From NCBI GenBank assembly GCA_003023565.1, contig PXSA01000002.1, forward strand, positions 1-64,000: a DNA stretch of 64,000 nucleotides, written 5' to 3'. A program made the translations under genes and the position numbers. Below, one piece after another: positions 43,720-52,003 of the stretch. Below the pieces are notes generated by a model. It made no database searches and was not told where the DNA came from. It saw nothing but the letters and a program-made list of their open reading frames with translations. How positions within the stretch are numbered: position 1 is the first letter of the stretch; each line of letters starts with the position of its first letter. The stretch is from Halobacteriales archaeon QS_9_68_17. GTDB taxonomy: Archaea > Halobacteriota > Halobacteria > Halobacteriales > Natronoarchaeaceae.

Positions 43720-44046
43720 ATGGCTGACTACACCGTGGAGTTCGTCGGGACCGGGGAGGAGATAACGGTCTCCGACAAGGAGACCGTCCTGAGCCGCTGC
43801 ATCGAGGAAGGGATCGCTCAGGAGTACTCCTGCCGGGTCGGGATGTGTCTCGCCTGTTCGGCGAAGATAATCGACGGCGACGTGACCCAGCCCGCGGCCC
43901 GCGGCCTGACCGAGGAGGAGGCCGAGTCGTACGCGCTGACCTGCATGGCCCGGCCGCAGTCCGACCTGAAACTCGACCGCGGGAAGTACCCGCCGAGCAT
44001 CGAGTCGGACGCCGGGGCCAACAGCCCCGCCGCGGCCGACGACTAG
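43720..44046 (+). CDS. 2Fe-2S ferredoxin (plant type)
   Basis: A 108-residue electron carrier with the plant-type cluster motif SCRVGMCLAC (C-4x-C-2x-C) and the fourth cysteine in LTCMARP. It is shorter than the main halophilic ferredoxin because it lacks the large acidic N-terminal insertion. TATA-like gataaagaactttatcgg lies 22-40 bases upstream, directly after the MITE, so the element may influence its promoter. The stop overlaps the convergent AAC(3) gene end by four bases. Confidence 0.9.
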   Translation: MADYTVEFVGTGEEITVSDKETVLSRCIEEGIAQEYSCRVGMCLACSAKIIDGDVTQPAARGLTEEEAESYALTCMARPQSDLKLDRGKYPPSIESDAGANSPAAADD

Positions 44047-44800
44047 TCCCGGTTCTCCCCGAACCACTCGACCGCGAAGTCGACCAGGTCTCCCTGTGAG
44101 CACAGCGTCGCGGTTCCCTCACCGACCTGCCCGGTCGGCGGGTCGGCGGTAGCCTCGAAGTCCGCACCGAGGTCCGCGAAGTCGCCGGTGTCGCCCGCGA
44201 CCTCGTCGTACTCGACCCAGCGCCGCTCGCCGTCCGCCACGACCGGGCCGCCGTCGGTGACCTCGGTCTTCGCGTACGACGCTCTGTGCTCCGCGAGGTG
44301 GAGCGACGTGTTCGTGTCGTGACCCGTTCCGAGCAGCAGCACCGCCGCGTCGAGTTCGTAGAGCCGCGCGAGCGGCGAACCCTCGCCCAGCGGGTAGTCG
44401 TAGGCGTGGGTCCCGGTGACGTACTCCGCGTCGGCCCCTCGCGCGGCGAAGGAGACGCAGGGGTGGCGGCTCCGCCGAACGCCGGGGTAGTTCCGGAAGC
44501 ACTCGGCGACCGCGCCCATCCCGCGCGTCGGCGTGACCGCCGGTCGGTACGGCGCGGACCCCTCCCGGACGTCGTCGTGCCACGACTCGGGCACCGGCGG
44601 CGATCGCCACGGCTCCGGGTCCGAAAGCTGGGTGGAGTGGGTCGGCATCGCGAGCGTCCCCTCGTCGGTCACGACGTCAAGCAGCGCGTCGACGACCGTG
44701 GGTGCGCCGCCCGCGACCCATCCGAGGGAGGACAGCGAGGAGTGGACGACGACCGCGTCGCCGGCCGACAGGCCGAGCGCCCGCAGGTCGTCGACAACGC
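44043..44800 (-). pseudogene. Aminoglycoside N(3)-acetyltransferase-like gene lacking its start
   Basis: AAC(3)-family motifs are clear: ALGLSAGDAVVVHSSLSSLG, GGAPTVVDALLDVV, EGTLAMPTHST, FRNYPGVRRSRHPCVSFAARG, LLLGTGHDTNTSLHLAEHRA. The family transfers acetyl from acetyl-CoA to amino groups; in archaea the natural substrate is unlikely to be an antibiotic. The first 20 or so residues and the start codon are absent: upstream of VVDDLRALGL the DNA at about 44800 belongs to the end of the metallo-beta-lactamase gene in another frame. The only remaining in-frame start is a GTG at 44672, which would discard the N-terminal CoA-binding part. Confidence 0.65.
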
Positions 44801-45943
44801 CGTCCCGTCGTCTGCCGACTCGCGGCCGAGATCGACGGCGACGATCCGCTCGTGGTTCGCGGGCGGGGCCGGCAGGTCCCCGGCGACGTGCGCGACGAAC
44901 TCGTCTCGGTCCATCGAGAGCGCCGGCACCGCCTCGCGCAGGTCGTCGACCGACGCGGCGTAGGCGTGGCCGGTCCGTGGGCGCGCGTCGAGTTCGTAGT
45001 GCCCCGGCGCGGTCAGGCCGGCCGGCAGCGCCAGCAGTCGCTCGTGGATCGTCCCGTGGAGCGCCGCCGCGGCCTCGGTCGGGTCGGCCGTCGCCTCCAG
45101 GTCGGGCCGGGCGACCGCGTCGAGGAAGAGGCTGTCGCCGGCGAGGACGACGCCGTCGACGCGAAAGGCCGTCATCTCCGACGTGTGACCGGGGGCGTGC
45201 ACGGCCGAGAGCGTCGCCGCGCCGATGTCGAGGTCGTCGCCGTCGTCGAGCAGGGTCGCGTCGAACGCTAGCCCCCGGTCCTCGGCACCCGCCGGCAGGA
45301 CCGCCTCGGCGTCGCTCCGCTCCGCGACGGCCCGGACGCCGTCACTTCGCTCGGCTCGTGACGAGCCCGCGACTGCGCAGCAGTCGCGAACCCCGCTGAC
45401 GTGGTCCGCGTGGACGTTCGTGTCGACGGCGTACGCCAGGTCGAGGCCGCACTCCGCGGCGTGGTCGACGTACCGGTCCGCGAACGCCCGGAGCGGGTCG
45501 ACCACGGCGGCCCGCTCCCCGTCGTGGACGAGGTAGCCGAGACAGCCGTCGGAGGGGCGCTGGTACTGGACGACGCGCGCCGGCCCGTCGGTCGGTACCT
45601 CGGCCGCGAGGACGACCGCTGCCCACGCGTCCATCCCGCCGGCGAGATTCACCGCGTCGACCCCCTCGCCGCGGAGCAGTTCGGCGGCGTAGTCGCTCGC
45701 CTCGCCGCGGCTGCGGACCGCCACGACCGGTTCATCGAGACCCTCGACCAGTTCGGCCGCGCCGCCGGTCACCTCGGCCTGAACGAAGCGGTTCTCCGGC
45801 ACCTGCGTCGCCGTCACGTTCGGCCCGTCGACGCGCCACGCCTCGAACTCGTCACGGTCCCGCACGTCGACGACGGAGGCGCGCTCGCCGGCCCGAAGCC
45901 GTTCAGCCAGTGCTCGCGGGGATATCGCGCCGGCGTCGCTCAT
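44669..45943 (-). CDS. Rhodanese-like / metallo-beta-lactamase fold protein with abnormal C-terminus
   Basis: Residues about 1-110 are a rhodanese-like domain (SVVDVRDRDEFEAWRVDG, VNLAGGMDAW), but the position of its catalytic cysteine reads VRSRGEAS, so no cysteine is present. The rest is a glyoxalase/persulfide-dioxygenase-like MBL domain with NVHADHVSG, HAPGHTSEM and LAGDSLFLDA as metal motifs; such proteins handle glutathione- or CoA-type persulfides. An in-frame insertion DCCAVAGSSRAERSDG (about 45345-45392), made of palindromes, follows DHVSGVR. After GRESADDGTAL (about 44800) the last 42 residues are arginine/serine-rich out-of-frame AAC(3) sequence, so the normal C-terminus has been lost. 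Confidence 0.75.
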   Translation of the reverse strand: MSDAGAISPRALAERLRAGERASVVDVRDRDEFEAWRVDGPNVTATQVPENRFVQAEVTGGAAELVEGLDEPVVAVRSRGEASDYAAELLRGEGVDAVNLAGGMDAWAAVVLAAEVPTDGPARVVQYQRPSDGCLGYLVHDGERAAVVDPLRAFADRYVDHAAECGLDLAYAVDTNVHADHVSGVRDCCAVAGSSRAERSDGVRAVAERSDAEAVLPAGAEDRGLAFDATLLDDGDDLDIGAATLSAVHAPGHTSEMTAFRVDGVVLAGDSLFLDAVARPDLEATADPTEAAAALHGTIHERLLALPAGLTAPGHYELDARPRTGHAYAASVDDLREAVPALSMDRDEFVAHVAGDLPAPPANHERIVAVDLGRESADDGTALSTTCGRSACRPATRSSSTPRCPPSDGSRAAHPRSSTRCLTS

Positions 45944-46034
45944 ACGTCGACTGCGTCCCGAGGGGAGATAAATCGCCGTGGCGGGAGCGGCGGCGACGCC
46001 AACGTTCAAGCGGGACCCGGTAATAATTGCGGGC

Positions 46035-46667
46035 ATGAACGCCGCGGAACTCCGAGAGGCCGTGGAGGCGGACAAGGAGACGGCACTGAACCGCCTCGGG
46101 TCGTCGAAGCTCCTGATCGCACTGACCGGCGCGGACTTAGAGGAGCGGCCGGTGCTCGAAGCCGCCGCCAACAGCGAGCACAGCGCGGAGCAGACCTTCC
46201 GCGAGTGGGCCGACGACGAGTCCCACGACGCCGCGCGGGCGGCGTTCGAGGACGTCGCCGCCCAGGAGGCCGAGCACTACGAACGAGTCGCCGAGCATCT
46301 CCCGGACGAGTTCGACCCCGCCGACGGCGGGCCGATGCACGCGTACCTGCGGGGGCGCGACGACGCCATCAGTCGCGTCGCCGGCGGGACGGTCGGCCGG
46401 CCGCTCGTCAGCGTCCGGACGCACACGCAGGTCATCGCCTTCTTCGTTAACGAGGCCGACGAGCGCGAAGCCGACCTCTTTCGCGACCTCAAGGCGGAGA
46501 CCGAGGCCGTCGTCGACGACGGGATGGCCCTGCTCGACGACCTCTGCGACGACGCGGACGACTGGGAGCGGGCCTCCGCCGCGGCGGGCTACGTGATCCA
46601 GGTGGCGTACGACGACTACGCGGACGCGCTGACCGAACTCGGCGTGAGCGTCAAGTCGCTGTGTTGA
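46035..46667 (+). CDS. Ferritin-like/rubrerythrin-type helical protein
   Basis: A 210-residue acidic helical protein. Repeated E-x-x-H-like patterns (ANSEHSAEQTFREWADDESHD, AAQEAEHYERVAEHL, FFVNEADEREADLF) suggest a four-helix ferritin-like bundle with a possible dimetal site. This family is widely present in haloarchaea as a rubrerythrin-like protein of unknown role. The start at 46035 follows a TATA-like taataattg (46021-46029) only a few bases upstream, so a start slightly upstream or a different box is possible. Confidence 0.65.
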   Translation: MNAAELREAVEADKETALNRLGSSKLLIALTGADLEERPVLEAAANSEHSAEQTFREWADDESHDAARAAFEDVAAQEAEHYERVAEHLPDEFDPADGGPMHAYLRGRDDAISRVAGGTVGRPLVSVRTHTQVIAFFVNEADEREADLFRDLKAETEAVVDDGMALLDDLCDDADDWERASAAAGYVIQVAYDDYADALTELGVSVKSLC

Positions 46668-46752
46668 TGCGGGCCACGGCGTAGAAGGCTGGACGGCGGA
46701 GCCACGCACGGGGAACGCTACGGCCGAAGACGACCGGAACCAACGGCGCGAG

Positions 46753-47022
46753 ATGGCGGCGGAGCGCGAGAACGCGACCGAGCAGGAACCGGAGCGGATC
46801 GACGAGGACGACGAGTCCGAACAGTTAGAGCGCGTCGACGCGGTCGCTCTCCGCGTCGACGGGGGCGAGCGGTCCGAACGCGCCGACACCGAGGGCGACC
46901 GGACCGACGACGGTGCCGCACGGGAGGATCGACGGGAGACATCGAACGAGCAACAGCGCGAGGAGCCGGAAGACGGAGAGCAGTCGCCGCCGAAAGCGGT
47001 CGGCGAGGAGATGGACGAGTAG
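46753..47022 (+). CDS. Possible small acidic, disordered protein
   Basis: An 89-residue frame made almost only of E, D, R, Q, S and A, ending SPPKAVGEEMDE. The acid bias is what one expects of a haloarchaeal protein in the correct frame, whereas the opposite-strand frame is arginine/leucine-rich. No domain is visible and no clear promoter was seen, so this may be a real disordered protein or a chance frame. Confidence 0.35.
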   Translation: MAAERENATEQEPERIDEDDESEQLERVDAVALRVDGGERSERADTEGDRTDDGAAREDRRETSNEQQREEPEDGEQSPPKAVGEEMDE

Positions 47023-47160
47023 CAGGTCACGGGACCCGAGACCCGCCGGATCTCCCCTCTCGTCCAATCTTTTTAATAACCAAACCTAGACAGCGGTCAG
47101 ATATTTTATTATCAAAGAAGACCCTGATATAGTAGTATATATCGACACATAGCGCCGAAT

Positions 47161-47200
47161 TATCCCGCAATTATTTACACACATTTACCGCACTGCGGGA
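47161..47200 (+). promoter_or_regulatory. Promoter and inverted-repeat operator candidate for the GntP permease
   Basis: The 130 bases before the permease gene are unusually AT-rich (runs such as gatatagtagtatatatcg). A perfect 7-base inverted repeat, tcccgca (47163-47169) and tgcggga (47194-47200), brackets the AT-rich attatttacac that could serve as the TATA box 35-45 bases before the ATG. An operator overlapping the TATA box would suit a substrate-responsive regulator. Confidence 0.4.
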
Positions 47201-47215
47201 GTGGGTAGTACGTCT

Positions 47216-48610
47216 ATGGCAATCGGATTCGCACACAGTCCGCTGGTGACGTTTCTGCTCGGACTGGTATCGGTCGTGTTACTGCTGGTCGTGTTGGATC
47301 TCCCGGCGTTCGTCGGACTGATAATCTCGGCGTTCCTCGTCGGAGTAGTCAACGCCGTCTTCGTCGCGGAGTTCACCGCGGCCGACGCCGCATCGGCGAC
47401 CGCGGAGGCGTTCGGCGACGGGATGGCCGGCATCGGCATCCCGATCCTGATGGCGGCTATCATCGGGATGTCGATGCTCGAAAGCGGCGCGGCACAGCGG
47501 ATCGTCAGGGGGTTCCAGAACGTCCTCGGCGAGGGGAACTCCGACATCGCGCTGTGGGGGAGCAGTTCGGTGCTCGCGATCCCCGTGTTCTTCGACAGCG
47601 TCTTCTACCTGCTGGCACCGCTGGCGCGGTCGATGCGCGCCCGAGTGGGGAAGAACTACACGCTGTTCATCGTCGTGGTCGGGGCCGGTGGCGCGACGAC
47701 GCACGTGTTCGTCCCGCCGACGCCCGGACCGCTCGCCGTCGCCGACCGGATCGGCGTCGATCTCGGGATGACGATCCTGCTCGGCGTCGTGACGGCGGTC
47801 CCTGCGGCCACGACGGCCGGTCTGGTGTACGGCCGCTGGATCAACGCGCGTCTCGACATCCCGCTTCGCGACGCGATGGCGACGACGACCGAGGAACTCC
47901 AGGAGGTCGCGGACCGCGACACGGAGAGCCTCCCCGGCGTCCTCGAATCGGCGATGCCGGTCATCCTCGCCGTGGTCCTCGTCGCCTCGTTCACGTTCGT
48001 CGATACGTTCCAGGAGGTCTGGCCCGCGCTCGGCGGGATCCGGCCGGTCGTCGCCTTCATCGGCGACAAGAACGTCGCCCTGACGATAGCGGCGCTGACG
48101 GCGGCGTGGACGTTCTACCGGTACAGCGACCTCGACGCCGAAGCCTGGACCGACGAACTGACCGAGGCGCTGAAAAGCGGCGGGAACATCGCGGCGATCA
48201 CCGCGGCAGGCGGCGCGTTCGGTGCCATGCTCGGGGCGTCGGGCATCGGCGACTACATCACCGGCGCGCTCGGCGACATGGGCATCCCGCTGCTCGTCAG
48301 CGCGTGGCTCATCGCCGCCATCGTGCGGGTCGCACAGGGGTCGGCGACCGCCGCGATGCTCACCACGGCGGGCATCATGGCCCCGCAGGCTCCCGAACTC
48401 GCCGTCCACCCGGCCTACCTCGTGATGGCCATCGGCGCGGGCGGCAACATCTTCTCGTGGTACAACGACAGCGGCTTCTGGCTGGTCAAAGAGATCGGCG
48501 GCCTCACGCAGGCCGAGACGCTCAAGACGTGGACCGTCCTCACGACGATCATCTCGATCACCGGGGTCGTGACGACGCTGATCCTGTCGACGGTCTTCCC
48601 GCTGGCCTGA
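47216..48610 (+). CDS. GntP-family permease (gluconate/sugar-acid:H+ symporter)
   Basis: A 464-residue transporter with about 12 helices. GntP-family features: MLESGAAQRIVRGFQ, GSSSVLAIPVFFDSVFYLLAPLAR, THVFVPPTPGPLAVAD and RVAQGSATAAMLTTAGIMAP, with IGAGGNIFSWYNDSGFWLVKE near the end. Members import gluconate or related sugar acids with protons. The location beside an enolase-superfamily dehydratase and glucose dehydrogenase supports a sugar-acid substrate. ATG 47216 is chosen over GTG 47201 because MAIGF starts the first helix. Confidence 0.88.
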   Translation: MAIGFAHSPLVTFLLGLVSVVLLLVVLDLPAFVGLIISAFLVGVVNAVFVAEFTAADAASATAEAFGDGMAGIGIPILMAAIIGMSMLESGAAQRIVRGFQNVLGEGNSDIALWGSSSVLAIPVFFDSVFYLLAPLARSMRARVGKNYTLFIVVVGAGGATTHVFVPPTPGPLAVADRIGVDLGMTILLGVVTAVPAATTAGLVYGRWINARLDIPLRDAMATTTEELQEVADRDTESLPGVLESAMPVILAVVLVASFTFVDTFQEVWPALGGIRPVVAFIGDKNVALTIAALTAAWTFYRYSDLDAEAWTDELTEALKSGGNIAAITAAGGAFGAMLGASGIGDYITGALGDMGIPLLVSAWLIAAIVRVAQGSATAAMLTTAGIMAPQAPELAVHPAYLVMAIGAGGNIFSWYNDSGFWLVKEIGGLTQAETLKTWTVLTTIISITGVVTTLILSTVFPLA

Positions 48611-48653
48611 CCCGCCGACCCGATCGTTTCGTCGCGGGCGACGGGACCGCCCG

Positions 48654-49022
48654 TCAGCCGTCGCCCGGAAACGCCATCGTACTCAACAGCGCGTTCTCCG
48701 CCTGCCGGGAGTCGGGTCGCGCGTGCTGGCAGACGACCGGGACGTCCGCCCCGACGACGCTCGCGAACCCCTCGCCTCTCGGTATCTCGGGGTCCTCCAG
48801 GTCGTTGAACTGGATACGTTCGGTGCGTTCCGGGTCGACGGGCCGCTCGTAGGGACCGGCCGGGTCCCGGTCGGAGAGGGAGACGGTAATCTCGACGCGC
48901 GCCGGGTCCTCCGTCGCGTCGAGTATGCGGACGGTCTCGTGGCTGACCGGTTCCGGCGTCGGAGCGGTGCTGTCGGCCGGGATGTACCCCTCGGGGGTCG
49001 CCCACTGCTGCTTTCCGATCAC
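48654..49022 (-). CDS. Anabaena sensory rhodopsin transducer (ASRT) family protein
   Basis: The 122-residue protein resembles the small soluble ASRT family over its length: QWATPEGYIPADSTAP, PVSHETVRILDATED, VEITVSLSDRDPAGPYERPV, RTERIQFNDLEDPEIPRGEGFASVV and DVPVVCQHARPDSRQAENAL. In Anabaena the homologue binds a sensory rhodopsin; homologues in other bacteria occur without rhodopsins and have been associated with carbohydrate metabolism. No rhodopsin gene is in this window. Its place between a sugar-acid permease and a dehydratase points to a sugar-related role. Confidence 0.8.
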   Translation of the reverse strand: MIGKQQWATPEGYIPADSTAPTPEPVSHETVRILDATEDPARVEITVSLSDRDPAGPYERPVDPERTERIQFNDLEDPEIPRGEGFASVVGADVPVVCQHARPDSRQAENALLSTMAFPGDG

Positions 49023-49307
49023 GGGTGTTCACCCGGTCGAGGGACCACGATCCGGGCAACAAACCTCCGGGACCGACAGCGGGAGACGGGGACGACCGCC
49101 ACGAGGAACCGGGACGAGGAGGACGACGGCGGCGGCCGACCGGGTCGCCGCGCGGCCGACGCCTCGTCGAACGAGTCGGAGCGGAGATCCGCCGGCCGGA
49201 TCCGGCTCGCGCCGGGTCAAACGCCGCGGAGTCGAGCGCCGCGAGTCCGAGTTCGGCTTACGCCTCGTCGAGCGAGTCGAACCGAAGATCCGCCGGCTCG
49301 ATCCGGC
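49023..49307. repeat. Intergenic region with a duplicated 3' end of the dehydratase gene
   Basis: A segment at about 49161-49222 (gcctcgtcgaacgagtcgg onward) is repeated with roughly 85-90% identity at 49262-49323, an offset of 101 bases. The second copy includes the last codons and stop of the enolase-superfamily gene; the first is an extra copy of that terminus (cgccgggtcaaacg versus cgccgggtcgaacag). Both contain gatccgccgg...gatccggct, which can fold. It may be a duplicated terminator. Nothing else is evident in the gap. Confidence 0.55.
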
Positions 49308-50546
49308 TCACGCCGGGTCGAACAGTTCCTCGCCCTCGACCATGTGCTCCTCGACGGCGTTCATGTCGAGGGTCAGGCCGAGACCGGGCTCCTCCGGGAC
49401 CTCGATGTAGCCGTCCTCGATGACCGTCTCCTCGACGAGGTCGTCCCACCAGTCGAGTTCGTAGCTGTGGTACTCGACGGCGAGGGAGTTGGGGATCGCG
49501 GCCCCGACGTGGGCGGACGCCATCATCGCGACGGGCGACGAGACGTTGTGCATCGCGACGGGGATGTAGTACTGGTTCGCGGCGTCGGCGATCGTCCGGG
49601 TCTCGCGCATGCCGCCGACCTTCGGCAGGTCGGGGGCGATGATGTCGACCGCCTGGTTCTCGATGAGGCGGCGCTCCTCGGTGGCGCGGTAGCGGTTCTC
49701 CCCGACGGCGACCGGCGTCGTCGTCGACTTCGTCACTTCCTCCTGTACGTCGAGGTTCTCCGGCGGGACGGGGTCTTCGAGCCACCACACGTCGTACTCC
49801 TCGATCGACTCGGCCAGCCGCTTCGCGGACCCGCCCGAGAACGTCCAGTGGCAGTCGAAGGCGACGTCGGCGCGGTCCTTGACGCGCTCGGTGACCTTCT
49901 CGACGATCTCGGCCTTGTGGCGGATCTCGCCGGGACGGAGGTGACGGTTGGCGCGGTCCTTCTCGAGGCCGCTCGGCACGTCGAGGTCGAACTTCAGGGC
50001 GTCGTAGCCGAGTTCCTTGATGACGCGCTCGGCCTCGTCAGCGCAGGCCTCGGGGTCCGCCTCCGATTCGGTGTGGCAGTCGCAGTAGACGCGCATCTCG
50101 TCGCGGTACTTGCCGCCGAGTAACTGGTAGGCCGGCACCTCCAGGATCTTGCCGGCGAGGTCGTGCAGCGCGACCTCGATCCCGGCGATGGCGGTGACGG
50201 TGACGCCCTCGACGGAGCCCTCGCCGGACATCTTCTGGATCAGGTGTTCGTAGAGCCGATCGATGTCGAGCGGGTTCTCGCCGACGACGAACGGCTTCAT
50301 CCGCTCGATGAGTTCGGGGACGCCCGCGCCCCAGTACGCCTCCCCGGTGCCGACGACGCCGGCGTCCGTGTAGATGCGCACCAGCGTCCACGGGAAGTTC
50401 CCGTCGACCATCGTCGTCTGGACGTCCGTGATCTCCACGTCGCGACCGCCGCCGCGCTCGCGTGTGACGCCCATCGTCTCCTTCGATAGCTCCCGCATCG
50501 TGTACTCCGCGTTCGGATCGTGCAGGTCGGAGTAATCGACTCCCAT
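49308..50546 (-). CDS. Enolase-superfamily (mandelate racemase/MLE) sugar-acid dehydratase, gluconate dehydratase-like
   Basis: A 412-residue enzyme with the capping domain (EITDVQTTMVDGNFPWTLVRIYTD, GVGTGEAYWG) and a TIM barrel carrying metal ligands in ALKFDLDV, FDCHWTF and WWLEDPVPPEN, then AVGEN and NVSSPVAMMASAH with the catalytic histidine region. Haloarchaeal relatives are gluconate and xylonate dehydratases. With glucose dehydrogenase nearby, gluconate dehydratase of the semi-phosphorylative Entner-Doudoroff pathway is the most likely role. ATG 50546 (MGVDYSDLHDPNAEYTMREL) is preferred to GTG 50564. Confidence 0.8.
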   Translation of the reverse strand: MGVDYSDLHDPNAEYTMRELSKETMGVTRERGGGRDVEITDVQTTMVDGNFPWTLVRIYTDAGVVGTGEAYWGAGVPELIERMKPFVVGENPLDIDRLYEHLIQKMSGEGSVEGVTVTAIAGIEVALHDLAGKILEVPAYQLLGGKYRDEMRVYCDCHTESEADPEACADEAERVIKELGYDALKFDLDVPSGLEKDRANRHLRPGEIRHKAEIVEKVTERVKDRADVAFDCHWTFSGGSAKRLAESIEEYDVWWLEDPVPPENLDVQEEVTKSTTTPVAVGENRYRATEERRLIENQAVDIIAPDLPKVGGMRETRTIADAANQYYIPVAMHNVSSPVAMMASAHVGAAIPNSLAVEYHSYELDWWDDLVEETVIEDGYIEVPEEPGLGLTLDMNAVEEHMVEGEELFDPA

Positions 50547-50634
50547 GGTATCCCGTTTACTCACCCCACAGTAAAGCTTTGAGATACCGTTCGAGGGAGT
50601 TAACTAACGGAAATGAAAGATACGGCCGCCGAGC

Positions 50635-51903
50635 CTACCGATCTCGGTCGCCGTTCAGCGCGGCGAGACGGTTCAGCGCGTACACCGCTCTGAGCATCTC
50701 CGCGCTCTTGCCGCGGTCGAAGACGAGTTCGTCGGTGGAAAGCACGTGGTCCAGCGTGTCGCGGGAGGCGTGGTCCGGCGCGGCGGCGATGCCCGCGTCG
50801 TTCTCGGCGACCCACTCCATCACGCGCAGGTCGCTCTTGCTGTCGCCCATCACCAGCGCGAACGGGTCGTCGATACCGAGCACGTCGAAGGCGGCCTCGA
50901 CGCCGACGACCTTGTTCAGTTCGAGACTGCCGACCTCGGCGGCGTCGGCCTCGTAGTACGCGACGTCGATGCGCTCGCACACGCCCGCGACCGCCGCTGG
51001 AACGTCGTCGGCCTCGGCGTCCGGGAACGCCCCCTGCTGTCCGAGGACGCCGCGGATCTCGGGGTCCTCGGCGGCGTAGTAGGCGCGGACCCACTCCCCC
51101 GCCTCGTCGGCGTCGACCCCGCTACCGCCGACCTCGGCGGCGACAGCCTCGCCGAGCAGGTCGAGTTCGTACACGAGGCCGTCGTCGATGGTCTCTCTCG
51201 CCCGGTCGCTCCCGACCTCGGAGTTGGGTTTGAGCGTGACGTTGAACTCGTTGCCCTGGAGGTGGCAGCCGTGACGCAGGTGCTCCGGCGCTTCGGGGAG
51301 GATCCGCGAGCGGATCTCGTCGAAGACCGAGACGATCTCGCACCCCAGATCCTCGTACAGCAGTTGCTTCGTCTCGGCACCGTGACCCGGCGTGAACACG
51401 CCGGTGCCGGCCTCGTACACGATGCTCAGGTCGCCGGAGTGGACGATCCCGCTCCCGAGCCCCTGGACCATGAACCCCTTCACGTTCTCGAGGGTCTGGC
51501 CGGTGCAGATGACGATCGGGACGCCGCTCTCGTGGAACTCGGTCAACAGGTGGAGCGTGTCGCGAGGGATCTCGTTGTCGGTGCCGCCGGCGGAGCGCAG
51601 CGTCTCGTCGACGTCCAGCACGAGCACGTTCACCGACCGGCCGTGTTTCGCGTGCAGGTCGAGCGCCGTAAACGCCCGGTCGCGACCGGCGTGCGCGGCG
51701 ATCTCGGCGAACGTCTCGCCCGCGGCGAACGCCTCGCGGATCTCCTCTTTCCGGTCGTGCAGTTCGTCGTTCGCGTTCTGCCAGTGTTCGAGCGCGACCC
51801 GGGAGTCGACCGGCGGGAACACGTCGACGAACTCCTGATAGTCCCGGAGCGTCGCCGTGTCGAAGTCGTCGTACAGCCGATACAGGAGGTCGTACCGTTC
51901 CAT
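50635..51903 (-). CDS. HAD-superfamily hydrolase (type IIB-like)
   Basis: A 422-residue protein. After an N-terminal helical region of about 90 residues (YDLLYRLYDDFDTATLRDYQEF), the HAD motifs appear in order: LVLDVDETLRSAGG (I), VPIVICTGQTLENVKGF (II), the lysine in LELNKVVGVEAAFDVLGI (III) and LVMGDSKSDLRVMEW (IV). The large cap between II and III resembles sucrose-phosphate or mannosyl-phosphate phosphatases, so a sugar phosphate substrate is plausible. It is divergent from glucose dehydrogenase and upstream of the dehydratase on the same strand (88-base gap). Confidence 0.78.
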   Translation of the reverse strand: MERYDLLYRLYDDFDTATLRDYQEFVDVFPPVDSRVALEHWQNANDELHDRKEEIREAFAAGETFAEIAAHAGRDRAFTALDLHAKHGRSVNVLVLDVDETLRSAGGTDNEIPRDTLHLLTEFHESGVPIVICTGQTLENVKGFMVQGLGSGIVHSGDLSIVYEAGTGVFTPGHGAETKQLLYEDLGCEIVSVFDEIRSRILPEAPEHLRHGCHLQGNEFNVTLKPNSEVGSDRARETIDDGLVYELDLLGEAVAAEVGGSGVDADEAGEWVRAYYAAEDPEIRGVLGQQGAFPDAEADDVPAAVAGVCERIDVAYYEADAAEVGSLELNKVVGVEAAFDVLGIDDPFALVMGDSKSDLRVMEWVAENDAGIAAAPDHASRDTLDHVLSTDELVFDRGKSAEMLRAVYALNRLAALNGDRDR

Positions 51904-52003
51904 ACGGGATCGCGGTCCGGAAGCGGTATAAGCGTGCCCGAAGGCGCAAACCGGCGTTCGGGGCGACGAAGCGCCGAACGTCGGGAACGGGTCTCGGGGA
52001 AAA

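Noticed and set aside
44043-44672. AAC(3)-like gene as an antibiotic-resistance cassette or mobile resistance gene
   Set aside because: The gene lacks its N-terminus, has host-like composition and no integron or plasmid context; archaeal members are housekeeping-like acetyltransferases.
47023-47160. AT-rich stretch as a replication origin
   Set aside because: No Orc1/Cdc6 gene and no long repeated origin-recognition boxes are visible; promoter function of the permease gene explains it.
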